A stretch of DNA of 64,000 nucleotides from DATCLS01 sp036563805. GTDB lineage: Bacteria > Actinomycetota > Acidimicrobiia > Acidimicrobiales > VFJN01. Each line of letters starts with the position of its first letter. Positions within the stretch are counted from its first letter, which is position 1. The DNA lies in NCBI GenBank assembly GCA_036563805.1, contig DATCLS010000060.1, forward strand, positions 1-64,000, in the 5' to 3' direction. The notes beneath the pieces were generated by a model, which had not been told where the DNA came from, did no database searches, and worked only from the letters and a program-made list of their open reading frames with translations. Shown here piece after piece: positions 28,946 to 37,987 of the stretch. Both the position numbers and the translations under genes were made by a program.

Positions 28946-29095
28946 GTGCGCACGATCCGACCCGCCCTGATCGCCCTCGCCATCGGGACCCTCGCCCTCA
29001 TCGGTGCCTGCGCCGCCCAGGCGGCGAGCCGCGACGTGCCGCCGCCCACGACCGTGAACCAGTGCGGCGAGTCCGGCCGGTGCGAGGGCTCCTAG
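28946..29095 (+). CDS. Mini-lipoprotein
   Basis: 49 residues from GTG 28946, with GGAGG 5 nt upstream. The N-terminus RTIRPALIALAIGTLALIGAC is a lipoprotein signal with a clean lipobox (IGAC). The mature part is only about 29 residues and ends VNQCGESGRCEGS with two cysteines. Such small surface lipoproteins have no known function. It is divergent from phhA. Confidence 0.6.
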   Translation: MRTIRPALIALAIGTLALIGACAAQAASRDVPPPTTVNQCGESGRCEGS

Positions 29096-29180
29096 GCGGA
29101 CGGGGCCGCCCCACCGGCGGCGCAGGCGGAGCGGGCTGCTCCGCGGGCTGCTCGGCGAGCCCGGACGGATCAGAGCCCGA

Positions 29181-29909
29181 TCAGAGCCCGAACGACTGGG
29201 CCCAGTACCAGCCGTCGCTGTCGACCCCGACGCCGATCGTCCGGTAGGCGCAGTTCTCGATGTTGGCCCGGTGGCCGGGCGAGCTCATCCAGCCGTCCAT
29301 GACCGCCTCGGCGCTGGGATAGCCCATGGCGATGTTCTCGCCGACCCCGCCGGTGTAGCCCTGGGCCGCGGCCCGGTCCTGCGGGCTCATGCCCTCGGGG
29401 TTCACGTGGTCCATGTAGTTGCGGGCCGCCATGTCCTCGGCGTGGAGCTGGGCCGCGGCGGTCAGGTCGGGGTCGACCGTCAGCGGCCGGCAGCCGGCCG
29501 CCGCCCGGGCCTCGTTGGTGAGGGCGACGACCTGCTCGGCCGGGCCCGACGGCTGGGGCGCGGCTGTCGTGGTGGTCGGCCGCGTGGTCGTCGTGGTGGG
29601 CGCGGCCGTCGTCGTCGTGGTCGTCGGCGGCTCGGTGGTGGGCGGGGCCGTCGTGGTGGGCTCCGTGGTCGTGGTCGTCGGCGGGTCGACGACGGCCGTC
29701 GAGCCGCCCTGCACCGTGTCGCTCGACCCGGTCGTGGCGGCGGCGTCGCCGCCGGACGGGTCGTGCTCGGCCGCCGCCCCGGTGACCTGGATGCTCTCGC
29801 GGGACTCGGACAGCTCCACGACGCCGCGCACGCCGAGGGGAACCAGACACGCCCCCAGCAGCAACGTCAGCAGTCGGCCCACCGACGGATGGCTACGTTC
29901 CGAAGCCAC
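29181..29909 (-). CDS. Secreted or anchored CAP-domain protein (SCP/PR-1 family)
   Basis: 242 residues, GTG start with TAGGGT 6 nt before it. An N-terminal hydrophobic helix (LLTLLLGACLVPLGVRGVVE) serves for export or anchoring. A Thr-rich linker of about 60 residues (TTTTEPTTTAPPTTEPPTTT) follows. The CAP domain comes last: ALTNEARAAAGCRPLTVDPD, AQLHAEDMAARNYMDH, GENIAMGY, MSSPGHRANIENCAYRTIGV, with the usual His/Glu residues and two cysteines. Role outside the cell unknown; CAP proteins bind lipids, metals or cell-wall parts. Confidence 0.9.
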   Translation of the reverse strand: MASERSHPSVGRLLTLLLGACLVPLGVRGVVELSESRESIQVTGAAAEHDPSGGDAAATTGSSDTVQGGSTAVVDPPTTTTTEPTTTAPPTTEPPTTTTTTAAPTTTTTRPTTTTAAPQPSGPAEQVVALTNEARAAAGCRPLTVDPDLTAAAQLHAEDMAARNYMDHVNPEGMSPQDRAAAQGYTGGVGENIAMGYPSAEAVMDGWMSSPGHRANIENCAYRTIGVGVDSDGWYWAQSFGL

Positions 29910-29915
29910 CTCACG

Positions 29916-29921
29916 ACCCTA
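29916..29921 (-). promoter_or_regulatory. -10 element of a probable leaderless promoter for the CAP-domain gene
   Basis: TAGGGT on the minus strand, 6 nt before the GTG at 29909, in a local AT-richer stretch. Confidence 0.5.
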
Positions 29922-30013
29922 TTACGTTTTCGTGACGGCGCGCTCAATCAACGGCAATGAATCCCGGTCGGCGCGTCGGGCTCTAATCACGCAACGTGGT
30001 GGCCGTAACGCGA

Positions 30014-30034
30014 TGTGAACGGAGAGCGTTCACA
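30014..30034. promoter_or_regulatory. Inverted repeat between the CAP gene and a small membrane protein gene
   Basis: TGTGAACG-GAGAG-CGTTCACA, an exact 8-bp inverted repeat. It may be an operator. The spacing (11 bp between TGTGA and TCACA) does not fit CRP, and the sequence does not fit actinobacterial LexA. Confidence 0.45.
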
Positions 30035-30100
30035 GGGTTGCAGAGCGTAGGTTTGGACGGTCGGCCACTGGGTATCGCGGGGTCCGACGAGGTGATGGTT

Positions 30101-30220
30101 ATGACGGGAATGATCCTGATCGGGCTCGTAGCGGTGCTGATGGTGGTGATCGTCGCTGGGCTCCTCGATCGACTGCTCGACTTCGACGATCTGACGTCGT
30201 CGGCCGACCCCGGCGACTGA
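30101..30220 (+). CDS. Small single-helix membrane protein
   Basis: 39 residues from ATG 30101, with GAGGTG at a suitable distance; ATG 30095 is also possible. One helix (MILIGLVAVLMVVIVAGLL) is followed by an acidic tail (DRLLDFDDLTSSADPGD). The gene has its own intergenic space and a plausible TAGGTT -10 at 30048. Function unknown. Small size makes it less certain than its neighbours. Confidence 0.45.
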   Translation: MTGMILIGLVAVLMVVIVAGLLDRLLDFDDLTSSADPGD

Positions 30221-30404
30221 GCGAGCGAACGGCCCGGAGCCGGGGCCGAGCACCCCGGACACCCGGGCCGTGATCCGCGGGGCGACGGCGGTGCGCCGCC
30301 CGGCCGGGGGCCTGGGCGGCAGCTGGGTGGCGGCTGGGATGCCTGGGCGCCGGCTGGGGATCGGGCGGGGCGGCTCGGCGGTGGCGGACAGACGGTGCCG
30401 CGGC

Positions 30405-33017
30405 TCAGGCGGCGAGGACGGCTCGGACGGCGGCCACGATGTCGTCCACCTGGGGAAGGATGGCCGCCTCCAGCTCGGGGGCGTAGGCCACGTGGCAGTT
30501 CTGGGCCCCGATCCGGGCCACCGGCGCGTCGAGCTCCCAGAACAGCTCCTGGCCGGCCCACGACGCGATCTCGGCGCCGAAGCCGCCCCGCAGGATGTCC
30601 TCGTGCACGACCAGCAGGCGTGACGTCCGCTTCACGGACTCCGCCACCATCTCCTGGTCGTACGGGACGAGCGTGCGCAGGTCGATGACCTCGACCGACG
30701 CCTCGCCGGCCTCGGCCAGGCGGGCGGCGGCCTGACGCGACCGCTCGACGGTGGCGCCCCAGGTGACCACCGTGAGATCGTCGCCCCGGGTGACGTAGCG
30801 CCCGCGCCCGAACGGCACGACGTAGTCGGGCCCGGGGAACGGTTCGCGGGTGTAGGGCTGGCGCAGCAGGTGCTTGTGCTCGAGGAACAGGACCGGGTCC
30901 TCGCACCGGAAGGCGGCGCGCAGCAGCCCGGCGGCGTCGCTGGCCCGCGACGGGAAGGCGATGAGCAGACCGGGCACGTGGGCGAAGATCGACTCGCCCG
31001 ACTGGCTGTGCCAGATGGCCCCGCCCTGCAGGTAGCCGCCGATCGGCACTCGGACGACCATCGGGCACGTGAACGCGCCGTTCGAGCGCCAGCGGATGGT
31101 GGCCGCCTCGCTCTTCAGCTGCTGCATGGCCGGCCAGATGTAATCGAAGAACTGGATCTCGGGCGCCGGCCGCAGGCCCCGGATGCCCTGCCCGACGGCC
31201 CGGCCGATGATGTTGGCCTCGGCCAGCGGGGTGTTGAAGCACCGGGCGCGCCCGAACTCGCGCTGGAGGCCGTGGGTCGTGCCGAACACCCCGCCTTTCC
31301 CGTCGACCTGGGCGAGGATGGCCTCGCGGGCGTCGGCCACGTCCTCGCCGAAGACCCGGATCCGCTCGTCGGCCGCCATCTGGTCGTGGAGGGCCCGGCG
31401 GATCGCCTCGCCCATGGCGACCGGCTCGCCATCGGTGGGCGGCTCGCCCGGGTCGGGCAAGTCGGGCAGGGCGACGACGTGGTCGAGCACGGTCATCGGA
31501 TCGGGCCGCGGGGCGGCGATGGCGGCCCGGGCGGCGTCGGCAACCACGCGGCGGGCCTCCTCGCGGATCGAGGCCGCCTCGTCGGCGGTCACCACGCCGG
31601 CCTCGATCAGGGTGCGCTCGAACCGGTCGATGGGGTCGTGCTCGCGCTCCCACTCCAGCTCCTCGGCGAGCCGGTACTTGCTCTGCGTGTCGGCCGCCGA
31701 GTGCGAGTAGGGCCGGGTCACCCGGGCGTGGATCAGCGCCGGGCCGACACCCGCCCGGACGTGGGGGACGACCTCGCTGGCCACCTGCCGGACGGCGAAG
31801 TAGTCCGTGCCATCGACGGTGCGGACCTGGAGACCGGCGAACCCGCGCACCAGCTCGGACACCGGCGCCGGCGCCTGCTCGGACGACGGGACCGAGATGG
31901 CGTAGCCGTTGTCGGCCACCACGTAGAGCACGGGCAGGTGCTCGGTGCAGGCCGTGTTCAGGCTCTCCCAGAACTCGCCCTCGGAGCAGGCGCCCTCGCC
32001 CAGGCTCACGTAGGTGACCTCGTCGCCATGGGCCGGCAGCCTGAGCTCGGGCCGGCGCACGATGTAGCGGCCGGCCTCGGCGCATCCGACGGCGGGGATG
32101 CACTGGCTGCCGGTCGGGCTCGACTGGGTGACGACGTTCAGCTCGCGGTAGCCCCAGTGGGCTGGCATCTGGCGGCCGCCGGACGCCGGGTCGTCGCGCG
32201 ACCCGACCGCCTGGAGCAGGGCCTGCTCGGGGGTCACGCCCAGCCCCAGCATGAGCGCCAGGTCGCGGTAGTAGGGGAAGAACCAGTCGTAGCCGGGGCG
32301 GAGCTCGTGAGCCAGGGCCAGGTACAGGGCCTCGTGGCCGGCCCCCGAGATCTGGAAGAACACGCGGCTCTGCTTCTGCAGCGCGATCTCGCGGTCGTCG
32401 ATCGCCCGGGAGATGCAGGCCAGCAGGAGGTCGCGCCGCAGCTCGTCGGCCGGATACGCCACCGGGCCGGGCGCCTCGGCCGCGTCCGGTCGTCCGGTCG
32501 TGTCGACTGCCTCTGCCGCCTCTGCCGCCGCCAGATCGGGTTCCACCTTCACCATCTTCTTCTTGCCCTTCGCCTTGCGCGCGGCCTTCTTCGCCTTCTT
32601 GGCTTTCTCGTTCGTGCCCTTGCCGTTCGTGCCCTCGGCCGCGGCCCTGGCCTTCGTGCTCTTGCCGTCCTTGGCGGATCTGGCCTTCTTCGCCTTCTCG
32701 GCCTTCTTCGCCTTCTTGGCTTTCTTGGCCTCGGCCTTGCGGTCGCCCTCGACCTTGGCCTGCTTCGCCTCGGCTGTCTCGTCCTTCGTGCGTCCGACCT
32801 TCGTGCCTCCGGCCATCTCGGCCGTCGCACGCGGCGGCGGGATGGTGCCACGCTCGGTGGCTCCCGCGGTGATCATGGCCCCGCCGGCGACGACGAGGCC
32901 GGTGCGGTGGGCGCTGGGGTGGCCGTCCCGCTCGTCGTGGCCGTTGCCGCCCCCGGCGGGGCCGGTCCGCTCCTCGGCCCGGTGCCCGTTCGTGCGACGC
33001 AGGGACTTGGAACCCAT
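30405..33017 (-). CDS. Fused alpha-beta E1 of branched-chain 2-oxoacid dehydrogenase with lysine-rich N-terminal tail
   Basis: 870 residues from ATG 33017 (GGGGG upstream); ATG 33065 would add 16. The tail (about 80-157) is Lys/Ala-rich, for example KKAKKAEKAKKARSAK, like histone H1. The alpha part follows: FFQISGAGHEALYLALAHEL, EGACSEGEFWESLN and VADNGYAISVPSSEQ for thiamine diphosphate, and the loop TRPYSHSAADTQSKYR. The beta part (from about residue 510) has RVFGEDVADAREAIL, FNTPLAEANIIGRAVG and HEDILRGGFGAEIASW. It decarboxylates branched 2-oxoacids and acylates an E2 that is not in this window. IcmF lies directly upstream on the same strand. Confidence 0.9.
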   Translation of the reverse strand: MGSKSLRRTNGHRAEERTGPAGGGNGHDERDGHPSAHRTGLVVAGGAMITAGATERGTIPPPRATAEMAGGTKVGRTKDETAEAKQAKVEGDRKAEAKKAKKAKKAEKAKKARSAKDGKSTKARAAAEGTNGKGTNEKAKKAKKAARKAKGKKKMVKVEPDLAAAEAAEAVDTTGRPDAAEAPGPVAYPADELRRDLLLACISRAIDDREIALQKQSRVFFQISGAGHEALYLALAHELRPGYDWFFPYYRDLALMLGLGVTPEQALLQAVGSRDDPASGGRQMPAHWGYRELNVVTQSSPTGSQCIPAVGCAEAGRYIVRRPELRLPAHGDEVTYVSLGEGACSEGEFWESLNTACTEHLPVLYVVADNGYAISVPSSEQAPAPVSELVRGFAGLQVRTVDGTDYFAVRQVASEVVPHVRAGVGPALIHARVTRPYSHSAADTQSKYRLAEELEWEREHDPIDRFERTLIEAGVVTADEAASIREEARRVVADAARAAIAAPRPDPMTVLDHVVALPDLPDPGEPPTDGEPVAMGEAIRRALHDQMAADERIRVFGEDVADAREAILAQVDGKGGVFGTTHGLQREFGRARCFNTPLAEANIIGRAVGQGIRGLRPAPEIQFFDYIWPAMQQLKSEAATIRWRSNGAFTCPMVVRVPIGGYLQGGAIWHSQSGESIFAHVPGLLIAFPSRASDAAGLLRAAFRCEDPVLFLEHKHLLRQPYTREPFPGPDYVVPFGRGRYVTRGDDLTVVTWGATVERSRQAAARLAEAGEASVEVIDLRTLVPYDQEMVAESVKRTSRLLVVHEDILRGGFGAEIASWAGQELFWELDAPVARIGAQNCHVAYAPELEAAILPQVDDIVAAVRAVLAA

Positions 33018-33222
33018 CTCGACCCCCTGGGCGATCGGTTCGCCGTCTCCCGTCGATGGTGTCATACCTGCACACCTTGTGGCGGGCGAAGCGCGCGAAA
33101 TGTCGAACCGCGGGCCGGGATCGGCGCCGGTCCGCCGCGATCCGAAGGCCGCCCGGGCGCGCCGGCGCCCCTCCGGGGCCGGGCCCGAGGGGGAGGCGGG
33201 CCCGACCCCAGCCGTCGGGTTC

Positions 33223-33280
33223 GTCGGGCGGGGCCGGCGCCGGACGCGTCACGCACCCGGCGCGCCCGGCGCCGCCCGAC
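33223..33280 (-). terminator. Long GC-rich hairpin after icmF
   Basis: The arms begin and end with GTCGGGCGG and CCGCCCGAC and continue with near-complementary CCGG/GCGCC runs. It lies just past the icmF stop, between icmF and the E1 gene, so it may reduce read-through. Confidence 0.5.
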
Positions 33281-33283
33281 GGG

Positions 33284-36200
33284 TCACACGTTGCGGCGGT
33301 ACCGGCCGCCGACCTCGAAGAGCGCCTGGGTGATCTCGCCGAGCGTGCAGCAGCGCACGGCGTCGAGCAGCACGGCGAACGTGTTCTCGCCGGCCAGCGC
33401 CGCCCGCTTGAGCCGCTCGAGGGCCGCGGGTCGCTCGGCGGCGTGGCGCTCCTGGAACGCCTTCCGCCGGGCCAGGCACCGCTGCTTCTCCTCCTCGGTG
33501 GAGCGGGCCAGCTCGCGGGGGCCGGCCTCGGCCTGCTCGGCGCCCTCGGGGGGAAGGAACGTGTTCACGCCCACGATGGGCAAGGTGCCGTCGTGCTTGC
33601 GCTGCTCGTAGAGCATGGACTCGTCCTGGATGCGGCCCCGCTGGTAGCCGGTCTCCATGGCACCGAGCACGCCGCCCCGCTCGGCGAGGCGGTCGAACTC
33701 GTCCAGCACGGCCTGCTCGACCAGGCCGGTCAGCTCCTCGATGATGAAGCTGCCCTGGTTGGGGTTGTCGTTGCGGGCGAGGCCCCACTCGCGGTTGATG
33801 ATGTGCTGGATGGCGAGGGCCCGCCGCACCGACTCGGGCGTCGGCGTGGTGACAGCCTCGTCGTAGGCGTTGGTGTGCAGGCTGTTGCAGTTGTCGTAGA
33901 CGGCGATCAGCGCCTGCAGGGTGGTGCGGATGTCGTTGAACGCCATCTCCTGGGCGTGCAGCGACCGGCCCGACGTCTGGACGTGGTATTTGAGCTTCTG
34001 GCTGCGCTCGTTGGCGCCGTAGCGGTCGCGCAGGGCCACCGCCCAGATGCGCCGCGCCACCCGCCCCAGCACCGAGTACTCGGGGTCCATGCCGTTCGAG
34101 AAGAAGAACGACAGGTTGGGGGCGAAGTCGTCGATGTCCATGCCCCGGGCCAGGTAGGCCTCGACGTAGGTGAAGGCGTTGGCCAGCGTGAACGCCAGCT
34201 GGGTGATGGGGTTCGCGCCGGCCTCGGCGATGTGGTAGCCGGAGATCGACACCGAGTAGAAGCGCCGCACGTCGTTCTGGACGAACCACTCCTGGACGTC
34301 GGCCATCATCCGCAGCGCGAACTCGGTGGAGAAGATGCAGGTGTTCTGGCCCTGGTCCTCCTTGAGGATGTCGGCCTGCACCGTGCCCCGGACGTTGGAC
34401 ACCACCCAGGCGGCGATCTCGGCGGCCTCGTCGTCGGTGGGCGGGCGGCCGTGCTCGCGGGCGAAGGCGTCGAGCCGCTGGTCGATCGCCGTGTTGAAGA
34501 ACATGGCCAGGATCGTCGGCGCCGGCCCGTTGATCGTCATCGACACCGACGTCGAGGGGTCGCACAGGTCGAACCCGTCGTACAGGGCCTTCATGTCGTC
34601 GAGCGTCGCCACCGACACGCCGGCGTTGCCGACCTTGCCGTAGATGTCGGGCCGCTCGTCGGGGTCGAACCCGTACAGCGTCACCGAGTCGAAGGCGGTC
34701 GACAGCCGGGTGGCCGAGGAGTCCTGGGCCAGGAAGTGGAAGCGCCGGTTGGTGCGGACGGCGTCGCCCTCGCCGGCGAACATGCGGGTCGGGTCCTCGC
34801 CGGTGCGGAACGGGAAGACACCGGCCGTGAACGGGAACCGGCCCGGCAGGTTCTCGGACCGCAGCCAGCGCAGCAGGTCGCCGTCGTCGCCGTAACGGGG
34901 CAGCGCCACCTTGGGCACCGGCGTGCCGGCCAACGACTCGTGGCGCAGCGGGGTGCGGACCTCCCGCGACCCGACCGTCACGACGTGCTCGTCGCGGGAG
35001 TAGGCCTCGACCGTGGCCGGCCAGTCGTCCAGCAGGGCCCGGGACTCGGCGTCGAGCTGGCGCTCGGTCTCGTCCAGCAGCGCCTCGACGTCGGCCGTCG
35101 GCTTGCCCGACCGGGCCAGCAGCTCGCGGGTCGTGCGGAGGCCCTGGCGCCGCCGGGCCACCTCGACCTGCTCGGCCGTGCGGGCGTGGTAGGCGCGCAC
35201 GGTGTCCGCCACCTCGGCCAGGTAGTGGGACCGCTCGGGCGGCACCACGGTCGTGATGCCGGTCGGCACCCGGGTGTCCACCGGCTCGAGGCCGCCGTGC
35301 TCGGGCAGGGTGACCGGCCCGGGGCCGGCGCCGGTGGCCCCCGACGTCACCCGCTCGACCACCAGGTCACGCAGGTACTGGTAGAGCGCGGTCACGCCGT
35401 CGTCGTTGAACCGGGCGGCGATCGTGCCGAACACCGGCAGCTCGTCGCGGGCGACGTGGAAGGCCTCCCGGTTGCGCTGGAGCTGGCGGCGGACGTCGCG
35501 CAGCGCGTCCTCGGCGCCCCGCCGGTCGAACTTGTTGATGGCCACGGCGTCGGCGAAGTCGAGCATGTCGATCTTCTCGAGCTGGCTGGCCGCCCCGAAC
35601 TCGGGCGTCATCACGTACAGCGACGTGTCGACGAAGCCGACGATGCCGGCGTCGCCCTGGCCGATGCCGGGAGTCTCGACGATCACCAGGTCGTGGCCGG
35701 CGGCCTTGCAGGCGGCGATGACCTCGGCCACGTACGGCGGGACCTCGGTGACCGCGCCCCGGGTGGCGAGCGACCGGACGTAGACGTTCGGGTGGTCGAC
35801 CGCGTTCATGCGGATGCGGTCGCCGAGCAGCGCACCGCCGACCCGCCGGCGGGTGGGGTCGATGGCCACCACCGCGATGCGCAGCCGGTCGGCGTAGTCG
35901 AGCCGGGCCCGGCGGACCAGCTCGTCGGTCAGCGACGACTTACCCGAGCCGCCCGTGCCGGTGATGCCTACCACCGGCACCCGGCGCTCCTGCGCCACCC
36001 GCCGCAGCTCGGCCAGCGTGGCCTCGGGGAGCGTGCCCCGCTCGATGGCGGTGATGACGCGGGCCAGCACCCGGGGGTCGCCCGTCGCCACCTCGTCGGC
36101 GGTGGGGAGGGGGCCGCCGGGCCCGGAGCCATCGGCCGGCGCCAGGTCGACGTCGCAGGCCTCGATCATCGTGTTGACCATGCGGGCCAGGCCCAGGCGC

Positions 36201-36652
36201 TGCCCGTCCTGCGGCGAGAAGATCTTGGCCACGCCGTAGGCCTCGAGCTCGGCGATCTCGTCGGGGACGATGACCCCGCCGCCGCCCCCGTACACCCTGA
36301 CGTCGGGCCGCCCCTCCTCGCGGAGCCGGTCGACCAGGTAGCGGAAGTACTCGACGTGCCCGCCCTGGTACGAGCTGACGGCCACGCCCTGCACGTCCTC
36401 CTGCACCGCGGCCCGGACCACCTCGTCGACCGAGCGGTTGTGGCCCAGGTGGATGACCTCTGCCCCCTGGGCCTGCAGAAGCCGCCGCATGATGTTGATC
36501 GAGGCGTCGTGGCCGTCGAACAGGCTGGCTGCGGTGACGAAGCGGACGGGATGCGCCGGGCGGTGCAGGCCCTGGCCGTCGTCGCGGGGGCGGTCTCGGT
36601 CGCGGGCGCCGGGGGAGGGCGTCATGACGGGCGCAGTGCTCACGCCCGGCAT
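33284..36652 (-). CDS. icmF: Fused isobutyryl-CoA mutase (IcmF)
   Basis: 1122 residues, the usual IcmF size. It interconverts isobutyryl-CoA and n-butyryl-CoA with adenosylcobalamin; some family members also act on isovaleryl/pivalyl-CoA. The N-terminal B12-binding domain has SLFDGHDASINIMRR and VAVSSYQGGH. The internal G-protein chaperone (MeaB-like) has P-loop GITGTGGSGKSSLTDEL, IVAIDPTRR-type VVAIDPTRRRVGG and ETPGIGQGDAG. The C-terminal half is the TIM-barrel mutase with SVSMTINGPAPTILAMFFN. All three parts are intact. It is divergent from a MarR gene and followed by a branched-chain E1. Confidence 0.95.
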   Translation of the reverse strand: MPGVSTAPVMTPSPGARDRDRPRDDGQGLHRPAHPVRFVTAASLFDGHDASINIMRRLLQAQGAEVIHLGHNRSVDEVVRAAVQEDVQGVAVSSYQGGHVEYFRYLVDRLREEGRPDVRVYGGGGGVIVPDEIAELEAYGVAKIFSPQDGQRLGLARMVNTMIEACDVDLAPADGSGPGGPLPTADEVATGDPRVLARVITAIERGTLPEATLAELRRVAQERRVPVVGITGTGGSGKSSLTDELVRRARLDYADRLRIAVVAIDPTRRRVGGALLGDRIRMNAVDHPNVYVRSLATRGAVTEVPPYVAEVIAACKAAGHDLVIVETPGIGQGDAGIVGFVDTSLYVMTPEFGAASQLEKIDMLDFADAVAINKFDRRGAEDALRDVRRQLQRNREAFHVARDELPVFGTIAARFNDDGVTALYQYLRDLVVERVTSGATGAGPGPVTLPEHGGLEPVDTRVPTGITTVVPPERSHYLAEVADTVRAYHARTAEQVEVARRRQGLRTTRELLARSGKPTADVEALLDETERQLDAESRALLDDWPATVEAYSRDEHVVTVGSREVRTPLRHESLAGTPVPKVALPRYGDDGDLLRWLRSENLPGRFPFTAGVFPFRTGEDPTRMFAGEGDAVRTNRRFHFLAQDSSATRLSTAFDSVTLYGFDPDERPDIYGKVGNAGVSVATLDDMKALYDGFDLCDPSTSVSMTINGPAPTILAMFFNTAIDQRLDAFAREHGRPPTDDEAAEIAAWVVSNVRGTVQADILKEDQGQNTCIFSTEFALRMMADVQEWFVQNDVRRFYSVSISGYHIAEAGANPITQLAFTLANAFTYVEAYLARGMDIDDFAPNLSFFFSNGMDPEYSVLGRVARRIWAVALRDRYGANERSQKLKYHVQTSGRSLHAQEMAFNDIRTTLQALIAVYDNCNSLHTNAYDEAVTTPTPESVRRALAIQHIINREWGLARNDNPNQGSFIIEELTGLVEQAVLDEFDRLAERGGVLGAMETGYQRGRIQDESMLYEQRKHDGTLPIVGVNTFLPPEGAEQAEAGPRELARSTEEEKQRCLARRKAFQERHAAERPAALERLKRAALAGENTFAVLLDAVRCCTLGEITQALFEVGGRYRRNV

Positions 36653-36657
36653 TTTAC

Positions 36658-36696
36658 TTTGGTGTCCTAGTTTTTGGTATCCGACAGACGTACGTC
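36658..36696. promoter_or_regulatory. Divergent icmF/marR control region with direct repeats and a palindrome
   Basis: TTTGGTGTCC (36658-36667) and TTTGGTATCC (36673-36682) are repeated at 15 bp. A 10-bp palindrome GACGTACGTC follows at 36687-36696. Either could bind the MarR protein encoded on the right. Confidence 0.5.
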
Positions 36697-36716
36697 CGCC
36701 TACCGCTACCTGGTCC

Positions 36717-36722
36717 TATGAT
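36717..36722 (+). promoter_or_regulatory. -10 element of a probable leaderless promoter for the marR gene
   Basis: TATGAT, 6 nt before the GTG at 36729; a good match to the sigma-A -10 consensus. Confidence 0.55.
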
Positions 36723-36728
36723 CGGGCC

Positions 36729-37238
36729 GTGGGCGCATCCCGACGGCTCGACTTCGACGCCATCGCGGAGGCCCGCCGGCAGTGGGAGGTCCACGGCTGG
36801 CCGGCCCCGGCCGCGATGGCGGCCGCCACGTCGATCATGCGGGCCCAGCAGATCGTGCTGAGCCGGGTCGACGAGGCGCTGCGCCCGTTCGAGCTGACGT
36901 TCGCCCGCTACGAGGCCCTGGTGCTGCTGTCGTTCACCCGGGCCGGCGCCCTGCCCCTCGGCAAGATGGGCGACCGACTGATGCTGCACCCGACGAGCGT
37001 GACCAACATCGTCGACCGGCTCGAGGCGCAGGGCTTCATCCGGCGCACGCCACACCCGACCGACCGGCGGACCACGCTGGCCGAGATCACCCCCGAGGGC
37101 CGTCGGGTCGTCGAGAAGGCGACCGAGGCCGTCGGGGCCGCGGCGCTCGGCATGGGTGACCTGTCGGAGGAGCAGCTCGACGCCATCACCGAGTCGCTCC
37201 GCGTCCTCCGGATCGACGCCGGCGACTTCCCGGCCTGA
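36729..37238 (+). CDS. MarR-family transcriptional regulator
   Basis: 169 residues from GTG 36729; the open frame extends upstream but would cross the promoter. The winged helix contains LTFARYEALVLLSFTRAGAL, LMLHPTSVTNIVDRLEAQGF and the wing RRTPHPTDRRTTLAEITPEG, the standard MarR pattern. It is divergent from icmF with 76 bp between, so it probably regulates icmF (and perhaps E1) in response to an acyl-CoA or acid. Ligand unknown. Confidence 0.92.
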   Translation: MGASRRLDFDAIAEARRQWEVHGWPAPAAMAAATSIMRAQQIVLSRVDEALRPFELTFARYEALVLLSFTRAGALPLGKMGDRLMLHPTSVTNIVDRLEAQGFIRRTPHPTDRRTTLAEITPEGRRVVEKATEAVGAAALGMGDLSEEQLDAITESLRVLRIDAGDFPA

Positions 37239-37466
37239 GGCGCCGCCCGTCGGTCCGCCGTCGGCGCACCGGCCCCCCAGCGACGCAGGGCCCGCGCCAG
37301 CTACCCGGCGACCCGGCGACGCAGGGCTGGAGCCGCCCGCCGGTCGACGCGCGGGCCCCGGGTCACGATCCCGGCGGCGGTGGCCGGCCGCCGTCGTCGC
37401 CGGTGCGACCGGCCACCGCCCGGCCCTCCGGATGGGGTCGGAGGGCCGGCTGCCGGGAGGGGGGAC

Positions 37467-37949
37467 CTACCGTTCCTCCAGGCCTTCCTCCAGCCCCTCC
37501 GGCAGCGGGACCGTGTGGCGCTCGGGCGGGCGGGTCAGCTCCTCGGCCGTCGCCATGCCGAACGGCCAGGTGGCCGAGCGGGTGAACGTGCCGTTGCCCG
37601 CGGTGTGCTGGAGCAGGCTGACGTCATCGCCCACGTCGCACAGGCGCAGACACAGCACCATCAGCGCCACGGGCGTCGGCGGCAGGGCGAACACCGTGCG
37701 CCGGAACCCGCGGGCCGGGCTGGCCAGGCGCAGCTCGGTGGCCACGACCTCGTGCGCGGCGAAGGCGCTCTCGAGCAGGGCGTTCACCTCGCCGCTCGCC
37801 CGGGCGAGCGCCTGGCGGCCGGCATCGTCGATGGCGTCGGGCGACGCCGTCTCACCGGCCAGGAACCGGCCGATGTCGTCGACGAGCCAGCGGACCGGGC
37901 AGGTGCCGGCCCACGGTTCGGCCGCCGTGCGCTCGTGGTCGTCGGTCAC
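37467..37949 (-). CDS. Protein of unknown function
   Basis: 160 residues from GTG 37949, with GAGGAGGGG upstream. I recognise no domain. The sequence is mostly helical, with CPVRWLVDDIGRFLAGE near the start and VFALPPTPVALMVLCLRLCD in the middle, and ends in an acidic Glu-Gly run (PLPEGLEEGLEER). It is divergent from the tandem TetR-like gene, and its promoter overlaps a strong palindrome (37988-38016) that carries a -10-like TACAGT on the minus strand. Confidence 0.6.
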   Translation of the reverse strand: MTDDHERTAAEPWAGTCPVRWLVDDIGRFLAGETASPDAIDDAGRQALARASGEVNALLESAFAAHEVVATELRLASPARGFRRTVFALPPTPVALMVLCLRLCDVGDDVSLLQHTAGNGTFTRSATWPFGMATAEELTRPPERHTVPLPEGLEEGLEER

Positions 37950-37987
37950 GGGTGTGGCCCCTCCTCGGTCATCGGACGCCCGCAGCA

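Noticed and set aside
30014..30034. CRP or LexA binding site
   Set aside because: TGTGA and TCACA are 11 bp apart instead of 6, and the GAAC/GTTC spacing is wrong for actinobacterial LexA; listed only as an inverted repeat.
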